Assembly (NCBI GenBank): GCA_003971905.1 | Contig: RSEE01000049.1 | Location: forward strand, 124,001 to 188,000 | Reading direction: 5' to 3' | Length of the DNA: 64,000 nt | Source: Moniliella sp. 'wahieum' | Taxonomy: Eukaryota; Basidiomycota; Moniliellomycetes; Moniliellales; Moniliellaceae | Part shown: positions 59,985 to 64,000 of the stretch, in pieces | How positions within the stretch are numbered: the stretch's first letter is position 1 | Layout: every line of letters begins with the position of its first letter | Made by a program: the position numbers and the translations under genes | The notes under the pieces: generated by a model | Told to the model about the DNA's origin: nothing | Database searches by the model: none | The model's input: only the letters and a program-made list of their open reading frames with translations

Positions 59985-60596
59985 CATGGTACGTGCTTCT
60001 CCGTCGGTCGCAACGCACTGCTGACCCTGCCTCCACCCAGTCCTCCGGTGTCAAGGTGAACCCGTCGTGCCTCGAGGCCTTCCAGACGCTCAAGCTGGGC
60101 AAGAAGCTCAAGTACATTGTCTCAAGCTGTCGGACGAAACACTGAGATTGTGGTGGCCAAGACGTCGGAATCGGGCGACTACGACGAGTTCTTGGCGGAG
60201 CTGCCGCCGCAGGACTGCCGGTACGCCGTGTACGACCTCGAGTTTGAGAAGAGCGGAGAGGCAAGCGGAACAAGCTCTGCTTTTCTCTTGGTCCCCCGAC
60301 GAGTCCAAGATCAAGCAGAAAATGGTCTACGCTTCCTCCAAGGACGCCATTCGCAAGTCGCTCGTCGGCATCTCGACTGAGATCCAGGGCACTGACTTCT
60401 CCGAAGTCTCGTATGACACGGGTACGTTCCCTGCCCTTTCCCCCTGCCTTTCCCTTCCGCCTGCCTTCCCCCTTTCCCTGCCTTTTCCCCTGCCTGTTCC
60501 TATCCGCTTTCCTCTTGGCTCTGCCGGTGTACTCTACTAACCTCCCTGTCCTTCCGTCCTTCTGCAGTCCTGGACAAGGCTTCCCGCGGGTACTAA
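59985..60596 (+). CDS. COF1: Cofilin (ADF/cofilin actin-severing protein)
   Basis: Binds and severs actin filaments. The ATG at 59985 is alone in exon 1; the intron 59988-60040 (GTACGT to CCAG) joins it to SSGVKVNPSCLEAFQTLKLG. Exon 2 continues KKLKYIV, then in shifted frames EIVVAKTSESGDYDEFLAEL, DCRYAVYDLEFEKSGE, and SPDESKIKQKMVYASSKDAI with RKSLVGISTEIQGTDFSEV, the long actin-binding helix. Intron 2 (60422-60567, GTACGT to TGCAG) leads to VLDKASRGY, stop at 60594. About 139 residues, usual for fungal cofilin. Four single-base deletions within exon 2 (about 60121, 60142, 60260 and 60285) are required. Confidence 0.95.
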
Positions 60597-61074
60597 GCTA
60601 GACTCTGGAGGAGTTGGTTCCCGCAAGGGACCTGACCTCTCGCGTGTCTCTCTGCTCGGGACTTGTAGTGCTGAGGCGTGCCATGACCCAATGACCATCG
60701 TACTCCTTCCGTTATCATCGCATCGTACCCCACCCTACTCCTACACACTCTAGCTGCGAGAGAGTAGGGTGGTTGCCTAGGCATGTGCTACAGGTGCGGT
60801 GGGTACCCTTCCACTTGTGTAGACGCTCGCCTGGCTAGCTTGCCCACCCAGTAGTCCAGGTGGATGGGAAGAACGAAACCATCATTTCGAAGTACCAAAC
60901 GGAAGAAGAACATCTACAAGTCACTGTGAGCAGTAGTGAAGTCACTCGAGTAGGCAGGGGGGGGGGGGTCGATAATCAGTACCGGTTCTATTGTTCGAGG
61001 TCCACAAAAGACAAGGAGGTGGCAAGAAAAGTGGAGGTGGTCGCCTGGGGAGAAAGGAGCGTCTAGGCCGAGGC
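60597..61074. other. Intergenic between convergent genes, no gene seen
   Basis: 3' flanks of cofilin and of the minus-strand gene ending at 61075. It has a run of G at about 60957 and an inverted repeat TCTAGGCC/GGCCTAGA at about 61061-61079 at the end of the minus-strand gene. Confidence 0.5.
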
Positions 61075-61771
61075 CTAGACGGGGGATACATTGGCCCCCT
61101 TGGAGGCAAAGTACTCATCGAGCAGGGCAAAAAATTGGCGCTTGTCGCGGTAGCTCAAGGGGGAAAAGGCGATCGGATGATGCTCATCCAGCGACTGGCT
61201 AGGCGAAAAGGTGCGAACGGGAGCAAAGAAGAAGAGGAGCTGGGGGACGGAGAAGGTAGGGCGGAGGGGGTTGTCAATCCGTTCTCATTGTTCATCCGCG
61301 GTGGTGGCAACTGTGGCTTGGCACTCGACGGGAGAGGCGGGCTGCGGCTCCCGAGCGAGCTGGAGGCGGAGGAGGTGCACCACCCCGTGCAGGAGGAGGA
61401 GGAGGGCATTGCCCGCGTCTCTCGAGGGAGGGAGGGACGACTATGGCTCATCCCACTGGCACCCCCAGCAGGCGGGGGAGGAAGACGGTGTCGCACACTG
61501 CTCCCCCCTGGGTATACTCTTCCCCCAGCTCGTCATTGTGACTTTGGCTCTGCGTCTGTTCCCACCGCACATTTTCCCCCCGCCACGCGCCACCGGTCTT
61601 TGACCCCCATCCCGTGCGCCCCCGTTTGCTGTTCGGCATACTTGGCTCGCTGGTGAAAAAAAAAGGTCAGTTCAACCTCCTTGCAATCCAACACACACGT
61701 CTCAAAGGCTCCGCTGCGTCACGCACCACTGCTTCGCTGGCCCCGGCAAACTTGGATTTGACCCCGGACAT
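61075..61771 (-). CDS. Hypothetical protein, minus strand
   Basis: I do not recognise it. The ATG at 61771 gives MSGVKSKFAGASEAVVRDAA; an intron (about 61636-61695) with GTGTGT donor, CTGAC branch-like site, T-run and CACCAG acceptor joins it to RAKYAEQQTGAHGMGVKDRW. The C-terminal part reads continuously as ERIDNPLRPTFSVPQLLFFF, PSQSLDEHHPIAFSPLSYRD and KRQFFALLDEYFASKGANVS, stop TAG at 61075. The middle needs two or three frame changes (near 61550, 61480 and 61285). Splice signals and a protein-like C-terminus support a real gene of about 200 residues. Longer plus-strand open frames here look like shadows. Function unknown. Confidence 0.5.
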
Positions 61772-62237
61772 TGTTCAAGGGATGATGCAGATGGTGGGTA
61801 AGAGGGTGAGTCGAGTGCCCTGAGCTCCTCGGGACTGCGCCTCAGTGGCGTGAACGTTGAACGTTCGGCGTTGTTGGGCTGAACGTGGAGGACGTAACAC
61901 GTTATAAAGTCGCTCTCTGCGCTCGCGCCGCTAAGGCTGGATCGGATGATAGGGTCCTGCGATCCGCAGTCACTAGCTTTACTAGTTACTATTAGTTACT
62001 AGTTACTTGCTACTGTGCCTTTGTACTTTCTGCATTTGGCGCGCTCATCGACATCCCATGCCGCTTAATTTCTGAAACCAAATGACTGAAACTCCACAAG
62101 CACGTTTCCTTTCCAAATGCGCGGCCGTATTGACGCTAGACCAATCCACGAGGTACAAGCATAAGAGATGGAAGGAAAACTGAGAAATGGCCCCGCTTCC
62201 AGTGTGTAAAATAGAACGATGGAGACGGTGGCATTAA
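61772..62237. other. Intergenic before tRNA
   Basis: GAACGTT-type palindromes at 61849-61872 and TACTAGTTACTATTAGTTAC words near 61980-62010. No gene recognised. Confidence 0.6.
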
Positions 62238-62336
62238 GGGCTCATGGTGTAGTGGTATCATGCCTCTTTCGGGACTTTCCCGAGCTGGATTCAGTTCGAA
62301 TAGAGGTGGTCGTGGGTTCAATTCCCGCTGAGCCCC
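62238..62336 (+). tRNA. tRNA-Pro (anticodon CGG) with 27-base intron
   Basis: The acceptor stem GGGCTCA (62238-62244) pairs with TGAGCCC (62329-62335); the discriminator is C. The D-arm contains TAGTGG. The anticodon stem CCTCT (62263-62267) pairs with AGAGG (62302-62306); the loop reads TT-CGG-G, giving anticodon CGG at 62270-62272. The intron 62274-62300 lies after position 37, the canonical place, and its CCCGA can pair with TCGGG of the anticodon region, as expected for splicing-endonuclease recognition. The T-arm has GGTTCAATTCC. The mature length is 72. CCA is not encoded. Confidence 0.93.
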
Positions 62337-63026
62337 CTTTTGGTATATCTTTTTGATCGAAGGCTGATCGATCATCATGCCCTATCGACATGTTGGACAC
62401 ACGGCTTATCATCGCTCGGTATATAGGAATGTCCAGTGGCAGGGGCCGGAGGCCTCTGGTTTTAGCCTGGTCTGTTGGGGATGTCTTTGCCCGATGCCTT
62501 GCCCCCGCCTCTAATTCATTGGGCGCGAGCTGTGAGGAAAACATGAGCGAACCTAGAAGGCGATAAACGTGCCTCCTCAGTTTGTCACTCCGCAAGTTCA
62601 GCCAATGCTTTGAAGATCTAATCCTGCTATATCACGCCTCTCAGGGCAACGTTCCACATAGCTGCCCCCAGTAGGGAAACGCGCTTCATTAGACCTACTG
62701 TTTGGGTAACTCCCAGCTCGCCGTCGCCCTCTTCGAATCTATATACCACTCGTTGCTCCTATCTCATTCGTTGCCCGCCATCCACCGTTTGTATCATTGA
62801 CACCATATCCACCAGGGTCCAAGGTCGAGTGAAGTATTGTCCAAATACATTATGGTAGGGAAGCCCATTTCTCCAATATCGGAGTGAGCCAGGGTAGCAG
62901 GTGTCCACCTCAAGGACCCACCTGGCCTGCGGCTGAGCTACTCCAACGAAAGAAAAGCAACCCGTGCCCGAAACGTGCATGGACCGAGCCACAAGAGGCC
63001 TATTGCCAGGCCACGTGACCGTTAGA
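62337..63026. other. Intergenic, no gene seen
   Basis: Between the tRNA (plus) and the 3' end of a minus-strand gene. A TATATA-like element occurs near 62418. No gene recognised. Confidence 0.55.
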
Positions 63027-63776
63027 TTAGCTTGCGGGAGGGGTAGAACCGAAAGCATCCTTGCTGTCCTCGAGAATGGAAGCATCCTGAGGTGCGTCCG
63101 GTTTGGTTTGGTCGTCAACAGAGGAGAGCGGAATGTATGCGGTCTCAGCAGGCGGGCGCTTTCCAAACCAGCGAACAAGGAAGTTGTCGAAACCACTTAT
63201 AGCCTTCACCCATCAATCCACAAAACACAAATAACAGCAGCCCCGCTGATGCTTCGGAAGTCACGGTGATCACCAAGAAGAGCTGGCGACAGGCATCGCT
63301 GTGGGGATGTTGAGCCCAATTCATACCCGAGACAATGACGAAGACGAGCCACCCAATAGTGCCAATAGTCCCCGCAGCATATAACTTCCTCCCAGCAAGC
63401 CCCACAATGGTAAAGATGATGCGAAGCACGTCGAGAAGCAATAGCACAATTTGTCCCCAGGTGGGATCGGAGACAGCGAAGAAATGAATCAGAACCCTCA
63501 TGGTCCAAACGAAGATCGCAGCCATACCAGCGATCACAAGCACAGCCCCACCACCTCAAGGGCCTCATTGGGCGAATGCGAGGTTGATTTGGCGCCCGCA
63601 TCCGGTGTAGACTCCGTGCTGGCGGCGGGGGGAGCGTGGTCAAAGTAGACAAAGCGGGGGGCACCGGCTGAACCATCATCAGATACGGAAGAGATGCTGC
63701 TACCAGCCTCGGCAGGTGAAGCGCGGTACACATGGACGACGGTGTTGCCGTCGAGGGGATACGGCGCAGTGGGCAT
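63027..63776 (-). CDS. Four-helix membrane protein, unrecognised
   Basis: The start MPTAPYPLDGNTVVHVYRAS at 63776 leads a hydrophilic Ser/Ala/Asp-rich N-terminus (about 75 residues). After a one-base break near 63545, four hydrophobic segments follow: VIAGMAAIFVWTMRVLIHFF, QIVLLLLDVLRIIFTIVGLA, AAGTIGTIGWLVFVIVSGMN and LFLVITVTSEASAGLLLFVF. A second break near 63180 leads to a short polar tail with WFGKRPPAETAYIPLSSVDD, stop at 63027. The topology (cytosolic N-terminus, four spans, cytosolic tail) resembles MARVEL-like tetraspan proteins but I see no defining motif. Length is about 250 residues. Confidence 0.7.
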
Positions 63777-64000
63777 GGCAGGTAGAGGGATGGCGAAGGG
63801 TGGGGAGGGATGAAGAAGGATGGGGAAGAATGCGGGATGGGAGGATGGAGGGTGGTGGCCGTAGTAAGCCAACAGCTGGAGCGAAGAGGGAAATGGAATG
63901 GATGGCGAGAGAAAGCATGCCCGAAAAGGGATGCTGCGCACGAGCGCCTGCTGCGCCGAGGGCCCCACGTGATAACACATACATCGCTTGATCGACATGA

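Noticed and set aside
61614-61823. Plus-strand frame with a DLTPDIVQGMMQMV-like segment
   Set aside because: Looks protein-like for one short stretch, but lies opposite the spliced start of the minus-strand gene and has no start or upstream continuation.

Overview
The window is nuclear DNA of a fungus, most likely a basidiomycete yeast or smut relative (Ustilaginomycotina-like; this placement is inference). It is GC-rich and gene-dense. Introns are short, with GTRNGT donors and CAG/TAG acceptors. Gene content is fungal: SIN3, SPT6, a STE7/FUZ7-type MAPKK, an AreA/NIT2-type GATA factor, HSE1, MET6, glyoxylate-cycle malate synthase and an intron-bearing tRNA-Pro. Many strongly conserved proteins (H4, H2A, H2B, cofilin, MET6, SPT6, malate synthase, the MAPKK) are interrupted by one-base, mostly deletion-type frame breaks. 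I read these as uncorrected sequencing or assembly errors and describe each locus as one gene spanning several frames. Gene ends are therefore approximate where stated.

Layout. 0-12 kb: 5' part of an ABCC transporter (minus), PXMP4-type peroxisomal membrane protein (minus), a coiled-coil protein (minus), a repeat-rich spacer with a retroelement scrap, then PEX14 (plus). 12-22 kb: MET6 and SIN3 (plus), convergent with malate synthase (minus). 22-27 kb: a spacer with two perfect back-to-back hairpins, then all four core histones as two divergent pairs (H4/H3 and H2A/H2B). 27-34 kb: HSE1 and the MAPKK (both minus), a 5'-truncated LINE-type element, and an alpha/beta hydrolase (minus). 34-44 kb: SPT6 (plus), tRNA m3C methyltransferase (minus) and an Irc5/HELLS-type SNF2 remodeller (minus). 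45-55 kb: an unknown gene (plus), the GATA factor (minus) and a gene-poor stretch with one doubtful minus-strand gene. 55-64 kb: Sec7-PH Arf-GEF and cofilin (plus), an unknown gene (minus), tRNA-Pro(CGG) with an intron, and a four-helix membrane protein (minus).

Functional threads. PXMP4, PEX14 and malate synthase are peroxisome or glyoxysome genes. Histones, SIN3, SPT6 and the SNF2 protein are chromatin genes. HSE1, the Sec7 GEF and cofilin serve membrane traffic and actin. The genes look like ordinary dispersed housekeeping loci rather than one cluster; only the histones are a true functional cluster. I found no CRISPR array, secondary-metabolite cluster or defence system. The most unusual non-coding features are the twin hairpins at 22.85 kb, two copies of one retroelement 3' end 23 kb apart, shared motifs in the histone promoters, and dispersed palindromic heptamer repeats in the spacers.
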